Notes: a model not told the origin generated them from the sequence alone. A stretch of 8,675 bases of DNA from RGIG8767 sp964487395 (GCA_964487395.1 CAZAQH010000080.1:1-8675); one strand, 5' to 3'; shown: positions 1 through 6,656, numbered from the stretch's first letter. A program made the numbers and translations.

Positions 1-681
1 ACGGATGTCCATCTGATTATTTTGCTGATTGATGAAAGACCGGAAGAAGTAACGGATATTCGAGAAGCAATCGAAGGGGATAATGTAGAAGTTATCTATT
101 CAACCTTTGATGAACTGCCGGAGCATCATAAGCGTGTAGCAGAGATGGTTATGGAAAGAGCAAAAAGATTAGTAGAACATAAACAGGATGTTATGATATT
201 ACTCGATAGTATCACAAGACTGACACGTGCATATAACCTTACTGTTCCGCCGAGTGGCAGAACCTTATCAGGCGGTCTTGACCCCGCAGCCCTTCATATG
301 CCCAAGAAGTTCTTTGGTGCAGCACGTAACATGCGTGAGGGCGGAAGCCTTACAATCCTTGCAACGGCATTAGTAGAGACCGGAAGTAAAATGGATGACG
401 TTGTGTATGAAGAATTTAAAGGTACCGGTAACATGGAAATGGTACTTGACCGTAAATTATCCGAAAAACGTGTATTCCCTGCTATTGATATCCCTAAGTC
501 AGGTACAAGAAGAGAAGACTTATTACTGACACCGGAAGAGGTAGATGCAATCGGTACCATAAGAAAAGCATTTAACAGCATGAAATCAGACGAAGCAGTT
601 GATAAAGTAATCGATATGTTCACCAGAACAAAAAGCAACGATGAATTTGTCTATACCGTAAAAAAGATAAAGTTCTTTTAA
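1..681 (+). CDS. rho: Transcription termination factor Rho, C-terminal part (5' end outside window)
   Basis: This is the C-terminal 226 residues of Rho, the hexameric RNA-dependent ATPase/helicase that ends transcription. The frame is open from base 1, so the gene is cut by the window edge. The RNA-binding N-terminus and the Walker A loop lie upstream. In fragment numbering one sees the family stretch LIDERPEEVTD (8-18), the Walker B strand DVMILLDSITRLTRAYN (about 63-79), the Q-loop LSGGLDP (89-95) and the R-loop region KGTGNMEM (140-147). These are followed by the conserved RVFPAIDIPKSGTRREDLL segment. Identity to the Rho family is unmistakable over the whole fragment and no motif is broken. 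A TTG at base 22 is internal and not a start. No hairpin terminator follows the stop codon; the next feature is the rpmE promoter 8 nt downstream. Confidence 0.98.
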   Translation, partial: TDVHLIILLIDERPEEVTDIREAIEGDNVEVIYSTFDELPEHHKRVAEMVMERAKRLVEHKQDVMILLDSITRLTRAYNLTVPPSGRTLSGGLDPAALHMPKKFFGAARNMREGGSLTILATALVETGSKMDDVVYEEFKGTGNMEMVLDRKLSEKRVFPAIDIPKSGTRREDLLLTPEEVDAIGTIRKAFNSMKSDEAVDKVIDMFTRTKSNDEFVYTVKKIKFF

Positions 682-689
682 AAAAGTGC

Positions 690-718
690 TTGCGTGCCTT
701 TAAGCCGTATGTTACAAT
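690..718 (+). promoter_or_regulatory. Sigma-A type promoter of rpmE
   Basis: A -35 box TTGCGT (690-695) is followed after exactly 17 nt by a -10 box TACAAT (713-718). TG lies one base upstream of the -10, making it an extended -10. Transcription would start near 725, about 73 nt before the rpmE ATG. The leader begins with a weak stem-loop (725-745, CTGTTT paired to AGACAG). Basis: visible consensus match; activity is inferred. Confidence 0.7.
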
Positions 719-797
719 GATAAAGCTGTTTATTTAAGAGACAGTAGCGGATGAGAACAAAGAAAAAGTAATTGATTATTTATAGAGAGGTGAAAGC

Positions 798-1004
798 ATG
801 AAAGAAGGAATTCATCCTGATTATTATCAGGCAACAGTAACTTGCAACTGTGGCAATACATTTGTAACAGGCTCAACCAAACAGGACATTCACGTTGACG
901 TATGTTCTAAGTGTCATTCATTCTACACAGGACAGCAGAAGTCAGCAAGAGCTGATGGACGTATTGACAAGTTCAATAAGAAATATGGTGTTACAAACAA
1001 ATAA
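798..1004 (+). CDS. rpmE: 50S ribosomal protein L31, zinc-binding (C+) type
   Basis: This gene encodes 68 residues of large-subunit ribosomal protein L31, which helps bridge the two subunits. The N-terminus MKEGIHPDYY is typical of the family. Four cysteines, C16 and C18 (TCNCG) plus C36 and C39 (CSKC), form the zinc site of the C+ class, so this is the zinc-containing paralogue rather than the zinc-independent YkgM/RpmE2 type. Full length with normal ends. The start is fixed by AGAGGTG (786-792), 5 nt before the ATG. It has its own promoter upstream and a strong hairpin terminator directly after the stop, so it is probably a short, highly expressed transcript. Its position between rho and DUF1385-prmC-prfA is common in Clostridia. 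Confidence 0.97.
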   Translation: MKEGIHPDYYQATVTCNCGNTFVTGSTKQDIHVDVCSKCHSFYTGQQKSARADGRIDKFNKKYGVTNK

Positions 1005-1013
1005 GTCATACCA

Positions 1014-1049
1014 AAAGGTTGAGGTTTCTACATCTCAACCTTTCGTTTT
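1014..1049 (+). terminator. Intrinsic terminator after rpmE
   Basis: A perfect 10-bp stem, AAAGGTTGAG (1014-1023) with CTCAACCTTT (1034-1043), encloses a 10-nt loop. It is followed by CGTTTT, which gives a T-rich tail TTTCGTTTT. It starts 10 nt after the rpmE stop codon. It lies about 35 nt before the start of the DUF1385 gene, so some read-through, or a promoter inside rpmE, is needed to express the downstream genes. Confidence 0.85.
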
Positions 1050-1085
1050 CATAATAGGTGAAATAGAAAGGGCATGGTTATTACA

Positions 1086-2054
1086 ATGAAAAAGAAAAAA
1101 ACAATGTGTATGTCGGGAATTGGAGGACAGGCTGTTTTAGAAGGTGTTATGATGAAAAATAAAGACCTTTATGCAGTGTCCGTTCGCAAACCGAATGGTG
1201 AGATAGAGACAGAGACAGAGGAGTACCATGGTATTTTACATGGAAGCGTACTTAAAAAGATTCCGTTTATCAGGGGTATTTTTAACTTCGCGGATTCTTT
1301 GATTCTTGGAATGCGTACACTTACATTCTCAGCAACATTTTATGAAGATGAGGATGCAAAAGAGACCGTAACAGACAAAGCCATGAATAAAGTATTTGGT
1401 GAAAAAGCAGAAAAGATTTTAATGGGTATTACGGTTGCTTTTTCTATTGTATTGGCAGTTGCTATTTTTATTTTACTTCCATATTTTCTTTCTACATTAT
1501 TTGCACAGTATATTCGTAATACGTCTTTACTTGCTGTGGTAGAAGGATTATTACGTATTGTGATATTTCTGGCATATATTATTGTAATATGTGCAATGAA
1601 AGATATTAAGCGTGTCTATATGTACCATGGCGCAGAACATAAATGCATTAACTGTATCGAGCATGGTCATAATTTGACAGTTGCCAATGTAAAGAAGGCT
1701 TCCAGATTACATAGAAGATGTGGTACCAGCTTTTTGCTTTTGGTAATGTTAGTCAGCGTAATTCTTTTCATTTTTATTCGTGTTGAGAATCCTGCCTACA
1801 GAGTTGCCCTTCGTATTGCACTGATTCCAGTTATTGCAGGCATCTCCTATGAGATTATAAGACTTGCAGGAAGAAGTGATAATATTTTTGTACGCATCAT
1901 ATCCGCTCCCGGAATGTGGCTTCAGAGATTGACTACGAGAGAACCGGATGAAGATATGATAGAAGTAGCAATTAAATCAGTAGAAGCGGTATTTGACTGG
2001 AAAGAATTCTTACAGGAACAGTTTAGTGTAGAACAAAAGGAAGACGATGAATAG
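1086..2054 (+). CDS. DUF1385 family (YqhQ-like) multi-pass membrane protein
   Basis: This gene encodes a 322-residue DUF1385 protein of unknown function, widespread in Firmicutes (B. subtilis YqhQ is a member). Numbered from this start, it opens with the family signature GIGGQAVLEGVMM (about 12-24). It has four hydrophobic segments at about 110-142, 146-171, 213-232 and 242-260. Between the second and third lies a cytosolic-looking loop with YHGAEHKCINCIEHGH, whose closely spaced His, Glu and Cys residues (H181, E184, H185, C187, C190 and further His) look like a metal site, and then RLHRRCGTSF. Two starts are possible: ATG 1074 and ATG 1086. I prefer 1086 because GAAAGGG (1066-1072) sits almost against 1074 and because homologues begin close to the GIGGQ motif. 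The 3' end overlaps prmC by 8 nt, which suggests coupled translation and a role in, or at least co-expression with, translation termination genes. Enzymatic activity is not known. Confidence 0.92.
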   Translation: MKKKKTMCMSGIGGQAVLEGVMMKNKDLYAVSVRKPNGEIETETEEYHGILHGSVLKKIPFIRGIFNFADSLILGMRTLTFSATFYEDEDAKETVTDKAMNKVFGEKAEKILMGITVAFSIVLAVAIFILLPYFLSTLFAQYIRNTSLLAVVEGLLRIVIFLAYIIVICAMKDIKRVYMYHGAEHKCINCIEHGHNLTVANVKKASRLHRRCGTSFLLLVMLVSVILFIFIRVENPAYRVALRIALIPVIAGISYEIIRLAGRSDNIFVRIISAPGMWLQRLTTREPDEDMIEVAIKSVEAVFDWKEFLQEQFSVEQKEDDE

Positions 2055-2895
2055 AAAAAAAGCTTATGAATATGGTATCAACACATTAACAGATGCCGGC
2101 ATAAAAGAAGCAAAAACGGATACGCTTTTACTGCTTTTATATATTTGTAAGGTTGACCGGAATGCGCTTTATGCACATGGCGAGGAAGAACTGGGAGAGG
2201 CAGAAGAACATTCATATATAGAAGCAATTGAAAAAAGGACACATCATATTCCGCTGCAGCATATAACCGGATTGCAGGAATTTATGGGACTTATCTTTCG
2301 GGTAAATGAACACGTACTCATTCCCAGACAGGATACAGAGATTTTAGTGGAAGAAGTACTGAAAAATATGCAGGATGGATTTGATATCCTTGATATGTGT
2401 ACCGGTTCAGGTTGTATTCTGCTGAGTCTGCTTCACTACTCAAATGACTGCAGAGGCATTGGCACAGATATATCTGAAAAAGCATTAGAGACAGCAAGGG
2501 ACAATAGTTCACAGCTTGGAATAGAAGCTTCTTTTATTCAAAGCGACTTATTTGAAAAGATAACAGAAAAATATGATATTATAGTATCGAATCCGCCTTA
2601 TATTAAAAGCGAAGTGATTCCGACACTGATGGAAGAAGTAAAAGACTACGAACCAATGCTTGCTTTAGACGGAAAAAGCGACGGTCTTTTCTTTTATAAG
2701 GAAATTACCGAAAAAAGCAGACAGCATCTGGTATCAGGTGGAATGCTCTTTTTTGAAATTGGATATGACCAGGCCAAGGATGTGACAAGCATCATGCAGA
2801 AAGCCGGATTTAAAGATATAACCGTAGAAAAAGATTATGCGGGATTAGACAGGGTGGTATACGGAACCCTATTTGGAGGAAATACAGATGTTTGA
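2047..2895 (+). CDS. prmC: Peptide chain release factor N5-glutamine methyltransferase PrmC (HemK)
   Basis: This gene encodes a 282-residue cytoplasmic enzyme that uses S-adenosylmethionine to methylate the glutamine of the GGQ motif of release factors, which speeds peptide release. An N-terminal helical substrate-recognition domain (1-~75) leads into QHITGLQEFMG (71-81) and LIPRQDTEILVE (91-102). The SAM-binding motif I is DMCTGSGCI (116-124), the acidic loop is GTDIS (139-143) and the catalytic NPPY motif is at 182-185. Length is normal for the family. AAGGAAG (2037-2043) precedes the ATG, and the start overlaps the end of DUF1385 by 8 nt. The end in turn overlaps prfA by 8 nt. The substrate RF1 is the next gene, a conserved and functionally sensible pairing. 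Confidence 0.97.
   Translation: MNRKKAYEYGINTLTDAGIKEAKTDTLLLLLYICKVDRNALYAHGEEELGEAEEHSYIEAIEKRTHHIPLQHITGLQEFMGLIFRVNEHVLIPRQDTEILVEEVLKNMQDGFDILDMCTGSGCILLSLLHYSNDCRGIGTDISEKALETARDNSSQLGIEASFIQSDLFEKITEKYDIIVSNPPYIKSEVIPTLMEEVKDYEPMLALDGKSDGLFFYKEITEKSRQHLVSGGMLFFEIGYDQAKDVTSIMQKAGFKDITVEKDYAGLDRVVYGTLFGGNTDV
2875..2880 (+). promoter_or_regulatory. Ribosome binding site that fixes the prfA start
   Basis: GGAGGA lies inside the end of prmC, 7 nt before ATG 2888. It decides the prfA start against an in-frame TTG at 2873, which overlaps this site and so cannot be the true initiator. Confidence 0.85.
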
Positions 2896-3964
2896 CAAAT
2901 TAGAAGACTTATTACAGCGTTTTGAAGAAATAATGAATGAATTAAGTGAGCCTTCCGTCACCAATGACCAGAAACGTTTCACATCACTTATGAAAGAGCA
3001 AAGTGAGTTAACACCCATCGTAGATGCATACAAAGAATATAAGCAGTGTAAGCAGGATATCGAAGACAGCCTTGCAATGCTGAATGACGAAAACGATGAA
3101 GATATGCGAGAAATGTTAAAAGATGAACTTACTACGGCTAAAAAAAGAGTCGAAGAATTAGAGACACATATGAAGATTCTTCTTCTTCCGAAAGACCCTA
3201 ATGATGATAAAAACGTTATCGTGGAAATCAGAGCAGGAGCCGGCGGAGACGAAGCGGCTTTGTTTGCAGCTGAGATTTACCGTATGTATATTCATTATGC
3301 AGAGACGAAACGTTGGAAAATAGAAACAATGGAAATGGAAGAAATCGGAATCGGTGGAATGAAGAGTGTAACCTTTATGCTCTCAGGACAAGGCGCTTAT
3401 TCCGTTATGAAATACGAAAGTGGAGTTCATCGTGTACAGCGTGTACCTGAGACAGAATCCGGTGGACGAATCCATACTTCCACCATAACGGTAGCTGTTA
3501 TGCCGGAAGCAGAAGAAGTTGACGTCGTGGTTGATGAAAAAGATATTCGTATCGACGTATGCCGTTCCTCAGGAGCCGGTGGACAGTGTGTCAATACAAC
3601 AGACTCGGCAGTTCGTCTGACACATATGCCGACAGGAATCGTCATTTACAGCCAGACAGAAAAATCACAGATACAGAATAAAGCAAAAGCATTTGCTCTT
3701 TTGCGTACCAAACTTTATGATTTGGAACAACAGAAAGCACATGATGCAGAAGCAGAAGCCAGAAGAAGTCAGGTCGGAACTGGAGACCGTTCTGAAAAAA
3801 TACGTACCTATAACTTTCCACAGGGCCGTGTGACTGACCATCGAATCAACTTAACACTCTATAAGCTTGATAAGATAATGAATGGTGATATACAGGAAAT
3901 TATTGATGCCTGCATTGCCGCTGATCAGGCGGCGAAGTTAGCAAAAATGAACGAAAGTGCATAA
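2888..3964 (+). CDS. prfA: Peptide chain release factor 1 (RF1)
   Basis: This gene encodes a 358-residue class I release factor that recognises UAA and UAG and triggers peptide release on the ribosome. The PxT codon-recognition motif reads PET at residues 187-189 (RVPETESGGRIHTST), which identifies RF1; RF2 would carry SPF. The peptidyl-hydrolysis loop is GAGGQCVNTTDSAVR with GGQ at 231-233. Q233 is the expected target of the PrmC encoded just upstream. The N-terminal coiled-coil region (about 1-100) and the C-terminal segment with QVGTGDRSEKIRTYNFPQGR are intact. The residue after GGQ is Cys, where E. coli has His and B. subtilis has Ser; this is a tolerated position. It overlaps prmC by 8 nt. 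A long inverted repeat follows 7 nt after the stop and probably ends the transcript. Confidence 0.98.
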   Translation: MFDKLEDLLQRFEEIMNELSEPSVTNDQKRFTSLMKEQSELTPIVDAYKEYKQCKQDIEDSLAMLNDENDEDMREMLKDELTTAKKRVEELETHMKILLLPKDPNDDKNVIVEIRAGAGGDEAALFAAEIYRMYIHYAETKRWKIETMEMEEIGIGGMKSVTFMLSGQGAYSVMKYESGVHRVQRVPETESGGRIHTSTITVAVMPEAEEVDVVVDEKDIRIDVCRSSGAGGQCVNTTDSAVRLTHMPTGIVIYSQTEKSQIQNKAKAFALLRTKLYDLEQQKAHDAEAEARRSQVGTGDRSEKIRTYNFPQGRVTDHRINLTLYKLDKIMNGDIQEIIDACIAADQAAKLAKMNESA

Positions 3965-3971
3965 AGATAAT

Positions 3972-4032
3972 ATAAAAGTCACAGGAACAACATTAAGAAA
4001 AATAAAACAAATGGTGTTCGTGTGACTTTTAT
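3972..4032 (+). terminator. Long imperfect hairpin after prfA; probable terminator that overlaps the next operator
   Basis: Two 23-nt arms (3972-3994 and 4010-4032) are inverted copies with only two mismatches (3984 against 4020, 3990 against 4014) around a 15-nt A-rich loop. The outer 12 bp, ATAAAAGTCACA against TGTGACTTTTAT, are perfect. The T-rich end of the right arm is paired with A in the left arm, so the structure could act as an intrinsic terminator for prfA, possibly in both directions. The right arm also contains the first TGTGAC of the surface-operon promoter, and the left arm carries its inverse GTCACA. Confidence 0.7.
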
Positions 4033-4053
4033 GTGACGGAGAGACATTATACT
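4021..4053 (+). promoter_or_regulatory. SARP-type activated promoter of the surface operon (site 1)
   Basis: Two direct repeats TGTGAC (4021-4026 and 4032-4037) are 11 bp apart from start to start. After a 10-nt gap comes a good -10 box TATACT (4048-4053). The position where a -35 box should lie (about 4025-4030, ACTTTT) does not match TTGACA, so an activator is probably required. The same arrangement recurs at 8064-8096. SARP regulators bind direct repeats with an 11-bp period just upstream of the -10, and a SARP-like gene lies in this operon. Predicted transcription start near 4060. Assignment to that regulator is inference. Confidence 0.7.
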
Positions 4054-4090
4054 ATCATTAGAATCCAAAAATATGTATATAGGAATAATT

Positions 4091-4096
4091 GGGGAG
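4091..4096 (+). promoter_or_regulatory. Ribosome binding site that supports a GTG start
   Basis: GGGGAG is followed by a 7-nt spacer and then GTG 4104. No ATG lies at suitable distance in this frame, and the GTG starts directly with the lysine-rich n-region of a signal peptide. Confidence 0.75.
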
Positions 4097-4103
4097 ATAA
4101 GCC

Positions 4104-4820
4104 GTGAAAAAAAAGTTGATTTTAATGGGATTAGCTGGGGTTTGCGTAGTAACAGCCATAGTAGGAGGAACATTGGCAAGCCAGAATGTTTCTACAAAAG
4201 ATACTGCTTTAGCAGAGATTACCACAAAAGAGTTGAGCATTGCTATATACAGTAATGATACAGATGTGTCGCAGAATGTACAGAATGTACAGGCAAAGGC
4301 TATTTTGGTTCCTGATAAGATGTTGATGCCGGGTACCGTAATAGACGAAAAAAATACATATGGAATCAATCTGCCATTATATGTTGTTAATGATGCAGCA
4401 GGTGGATATGATACCTATATTAAGGTACACATCTACAGAACATGGCTGGATGAGAACGATAAAAAGCTCAGTGAACTGAATATGAATGCAGGAGCAGAGG
4501 ATGCTGGTATCGTTATGGCAGGATGGTCTGATAAGTGGATTTACTCAGCAGATGAAAGCACAAATGAAGATATTGTACTTTATTACACAGAACCTGTAAA
4601 AGCAGGTGATAAGACAGACGATTTCCTAAAATCCATTACAGTAAATGAAAATCTTGGCAATAACTATGCGGATAAGCATGTTGGATTTGAAGTAGAAGCA
4701 GATGCTGTTCAGGCTTTACCAGCAGAAGACAATCAAGTTAATGCTGATGGTATTATGTCTGCATGGGGTATGGAAGTAACATTTGAAACTGGTACAAATA
4801 CTATTGCAACGATTAAATAG
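4104..4820 (+). CDS. Secreted TasA/camelysin-like protein with SipW-type signal peptide
   Basis: This gene encodes a 238-residue exported protein. The N-terminus has a lysine start (MKKK), a hydrophobic core (5-20) and then VGGTLASQNVSTKDTALAE (20-38). This matches the layout of the B. subtilis TasA signal region (GGGTWA, then Asn and a Lys-Asp pair), which is processed by the special signal peptidase SipW rather than a normal SipS-type enzyme; cleavage after A25 is likely. The mature part contains LMPGTVIDEK (74-83), VVNDAAGGYDTYIKVHI (94-110) and a C-terminal VEADAVQA (197-204) with SAWGMEV. This pattern is typical of clostridial TasA/CalY/BsaA-like matrix subunits with a beta-sandwich fold. 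There is no membrane helix or sorting signal at the C-terminus, so it is probably released or polymerised outside the cell. It is first in the operon, 28 nt before the next gene. The family is recognised with fair confidence; fibre formation is inferred. No SipW gene is in the window. Confidence 0.8.
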   Translation: MKKKLILMGLAGVCVVTAIVGGTLASQNVSTKDTALAEITTKELSIAIYSNDTDVSQNVQNVQAKAILVPDKMLMPGTVIDEKNTYGINLPLYVVNDAAGGYDTYIKVHIYRTWLDENDKKLSELNMNAGAEDAGIVMAGWSDKWIYSADESTNEDIVLYYTEPVKAGDKTDDFLKSITVNENLGNNYADKHVGFEVEADAVQALPAEDNQVNADGIMSAWGMEVTFETGTNTIATIK

Positions 4821-4835
4821 AGATCGAATAGAAGT

Positions 4836-4841
4836 AGGAGG
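4836..4841 (+). promoter_or_regulatory. Ribosome binding site that fixes a GTG start
   Basis: AGGAGG lies 7 nt before GTG 4849. It places the start at the lysine-rich beginning of a signal peptide and rules out a longer reading from a TTG at 4783, which would run back into the previous gene. Confidence 0.85.
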
Positions 4842-4848
4842 AGAATTC

Positions 4849-5643
4849 GTGAAAAAGAAGTTATTACTATTAGGAACAACTCTGATGATGACATTCGGGT
4901 TGTCTATGAATGCATATGCAGCGGATGCCAATGAAACAGTAACCTTTACAAGTGATAAGAATTTAGAATACAGTAATGGTGGTAATCTTGGTGATGCATT
5001 TGTGGGTATGGCACCCGGTCAATCCAAGGAAGTGACAATAGATGTTGTTAATAAGAATTCCATCACTGCAGATTTCTATGTGCAGACCGAAGATATAAAA
5101 GCGTTAGAACAAGCAGTTAATGCATCGGGTGGTGCATATGATATCAAATTAAGTATGATAAATGGAAGTAATTCTACTGTTCTTTACGATAGTACACTTG
5201 GTGGTGCAACCGGTAGCCAGGATAATGCAGTTGGAAGTGCAGAAGGTATTGCTGAGATGAAAAATCTTGAAGACAATACATACCTTGCAACATTAAAAAA
5301 TGGTGAACAGGTACAGCTTGTTTTAGATTTTACAATGGATGGAGAATCCATTACCAATGCAACTGCTAATAACTACAGTAATGCAGAGGGACAGATTGGA
5401 TTTCAGTTTTTAGTTGCTTATGATACAGAAGGTAATCGTGTTATTGTGAACAGAAAAGATCTTGTAGAATACCAGACGGGTTCCAGAAAACAGAACTTCG
5501 TAACGACTGTTAAAAATGTAGTAGTTGCAGTAAAGACAGGCGATACGACAGCGATCATTCCAATGGTTGCAATTCTTGCAGCAGGACTTTTCTTACTTGC
5601 AGTAACGGGTAAAAAGAAAAAAAGAAATGGGGAGGCATCATAA
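4849..5643 (+). CDS. Secreted surface protein with VKTGD-type sorting tail
   Basis: This gene encodes 264 residues. A standard Sec signal peptide (1-24, cleavage AYA|AD) precedes a domain of about 170 residues. That domain has the patterns FVGMAPGQSKEVTIDVVNKN (51-70), YDIKL (97-101), VLYDS, a LEDNTYLATLKNGEQVQLVL stretch and NNYSNAEGQIGFQFLVAY. This resembles the beta-sandwich companions of TasA-like proteins in Clostridia. The C-terminus has VKTGDTTAII (228-237), a hydrophobic helix (about 234-253) and the basic tail KKKKR, the usual order of a sortase signal. The motif is VKTGD rather than LPXTG, a variant common in Lachnospiraceae. The product is probably wall-anchored or membrane-held. 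The stop codon shares one base with the next ATG (TAATG), so the two are translationally coupled. Exact function unknown; it could be an anchor for fibres of the preceding protein (inference). Confidence 0.8.
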   Translation: MKKKLLLLGTTLMMTFGLSMNAYAADANETVTFTSDKNLEYSNGGNLGDAFVGMAPGQSKEVTIDVVNKNSITADFYVQTEDIKALEQAVNASGGAYDIKLSMINGSNSTVLYDSTLGGATGSQDNAVGSAEGIAEMKNLEDNTYLATLKNGEQVQLVLDFTMDGESITNATANNYSNAEGQIGFQFLVAYDTEGNRVIVNRKDLVEYQTGSRKQNFVTTVKNVVVAVKTGDTTAIIPMVAILAAGLFLLAVTGKKKKRNGEAS

Positions 5644-6656
5644 TGAAAAATGCAAAAAAGATTAATCGAATTATAAAAAGCATTGTTCTGTCTATGGCAG
5701 TAGTAGTTATGATGATTCCAAATTTAAAGGTATGCGCAGCAGGTGCAACTTATACTATTACATTCAGTGCCGGAAGTGAGACATTTCAGGGCGGAGCGAA
5801 AACCAGTAAATTTACACTTGAAGAGGGAACTGCATTACCGGCAATTCCGAGTTATGGTGATTTAAATGTTCCAATGGATAAATATATCATTACGGATGCG
5901 TCTGCATATAAGTTAAATGCTAATGGTATAGTAGAACGTAATGAAAAGATTGTTGTTCAATATGGTAAATTAAATAATGGTGTTGAATACAAAGTTACCT
6001 TTGTGGATGCTGCTACAGGTGCAGAAATTGCAACTCCGGTAATCGGTAGAGCAGAGGCAGGAAGCGATTCACCGGTAATTAATGCACCGACTATAACAGA
6101 TTACGTATTACAGAATCCGTCAGTGGCAAGTTATCAGTTTATTGATTTACAGCCGACAGGAGTTTTGACCTATACATTTAATTACAATTACACCGGAACA
6201 GGCGGTGGTACAACTGTTGTCACAGAGCCTGGCACGACCACAGTCATTACAACAGATGGTGGTACAGAGACAGTTTATCAGGTTAACGAAGTTCCGACCT
6301 ATGTATCTACACCTGTAGCAGGTGGTGGAGCCGGTGGAGGCGGAGCTGCTGAAGGTGGTGCTCAGCCAGCTGAAGGAGATGCAAATGTCCAGATAGGCGA
6401 AGGTGATGTTCCGTTGGCACCTGGTATCGATAATGAAGAAAAAACAGGATTGGAAAATGATGGCAAAGATGTTATACTTGAGGATGTGGAAGTTCCGAAG
6501 GCACTGTTAGGAAATGGAATAAGTCCTACATCCGTATTAATAGCATCTGGTATCGGCTTAGTTGTAATAGCTATAGTCGCATTCGGAATAACCCGCTTCA
6601 AGAAGAGCAGAGTAGCTGCCGTATCCAATCAGAAAGATAACAAAGCTGATAAATAG
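5643..6656 (+). CDS. Membrane-anchored surface protein with MucBP-like domain and Gly-rich linker
   Basis: This gene encodes 337 residues. The signal peptide (about 1-32) has a long n-region and a hydrophobic core from 11 to 26, with likely cleavage at VCA|AG. A first beta-rich region (33-~108) includes YTITFSAGSETFQGG. A second (about 114-183) starts VEYKVTFVDAATGAEIATPV and ends TYTFNYNYTG, which looks like a MucBP-type repeat (VDxxTGxxI, then a Tyr-rich last strand). A Thr-rich and then Gly/Ala-rich linker (184-245) and an acidic stretch (246-285) lead to a membrane helix (about 296-317) and the basic stop RFKKSR. No sortase motif is visible in front of the helix, so the protein is probably held in the membrane and spans the wall. 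GGGGAGG (5629-5635) lies 7 nt before the ATG. The gene overlaps the previous one by 1 nt. Role in binding mucus or glycans is inference. Confidence 0.78.
   Translation: MKNAKKINRIIKSIVLSMAVVVMMIPNLKVCAAGATYTITFSAGSETFQGGAKTSKFTLEEGTALPAIPSYGDLNVPMDKYIITDASAYKLNANGIVERNEKIVVQYGKLNNGVEYKVTFVDAATGAEIATPVIGRAEAGSDSPVINAPTITDYVLQNPSVASYQFIDLQPTGVLTYTFNYNYTGTGGGTTVVTEPGTTTVITTDGGTETVYQVNEVPTYVSTPVAGGGAGGGGAAEGGAQPAEGDANVQIGEGDVPLAPGIDNEEKTGLENDGKDVILEDVEVPKALLGNGISPTSVLIASGIGLVVIAIVAFGITRFKKSRVAAVSNQKDNKADK

Noticed and set aside
895..1089. Small + strand frame overlapping rpmE and the terminator
   Set aside because: It is out of frame with rpmE, starts inside it and runs through the hairpin terminator. 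No family resemblance.
4021..4037. CRP/FNR site, because TGTGA is the classic half-site
   Set aside because: CRP-type sites are inverted (TGTGA-N6-TCACA). Here the two copies are in the same direction on an 11-bp period, and the only inverted copy (3978-3983) is far away, in the hairpin arm.
4058..4369. Reverse-strand open frame opposite the TasA-like gene
   Set aside because: No ribosome binding site or recognisable motif. It is antisense to a well supported gene and explained by codon bias of the + strand. The same holds for reverse frames at 294-638, 3427-3645, 4716-4931, 6362-6628 and 7672-7896.
5727..5738. Lipoprotein signal at Cys31 of the 5643 gene
   Set aside because: The residues before Cys are Leu-Lys-Val; Lys at -2 and Val at -1 do not fit a lipobox. 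A normal signal peptidase I site (VCA|AG) fits better.
6435..6449. EEKTG (265-269) of the 5643 product as a sortase motif
   Set aside because: The membrane helix starts about 27 residues later, after an acidic stretch. A sorting signal must lie directly before the helix.
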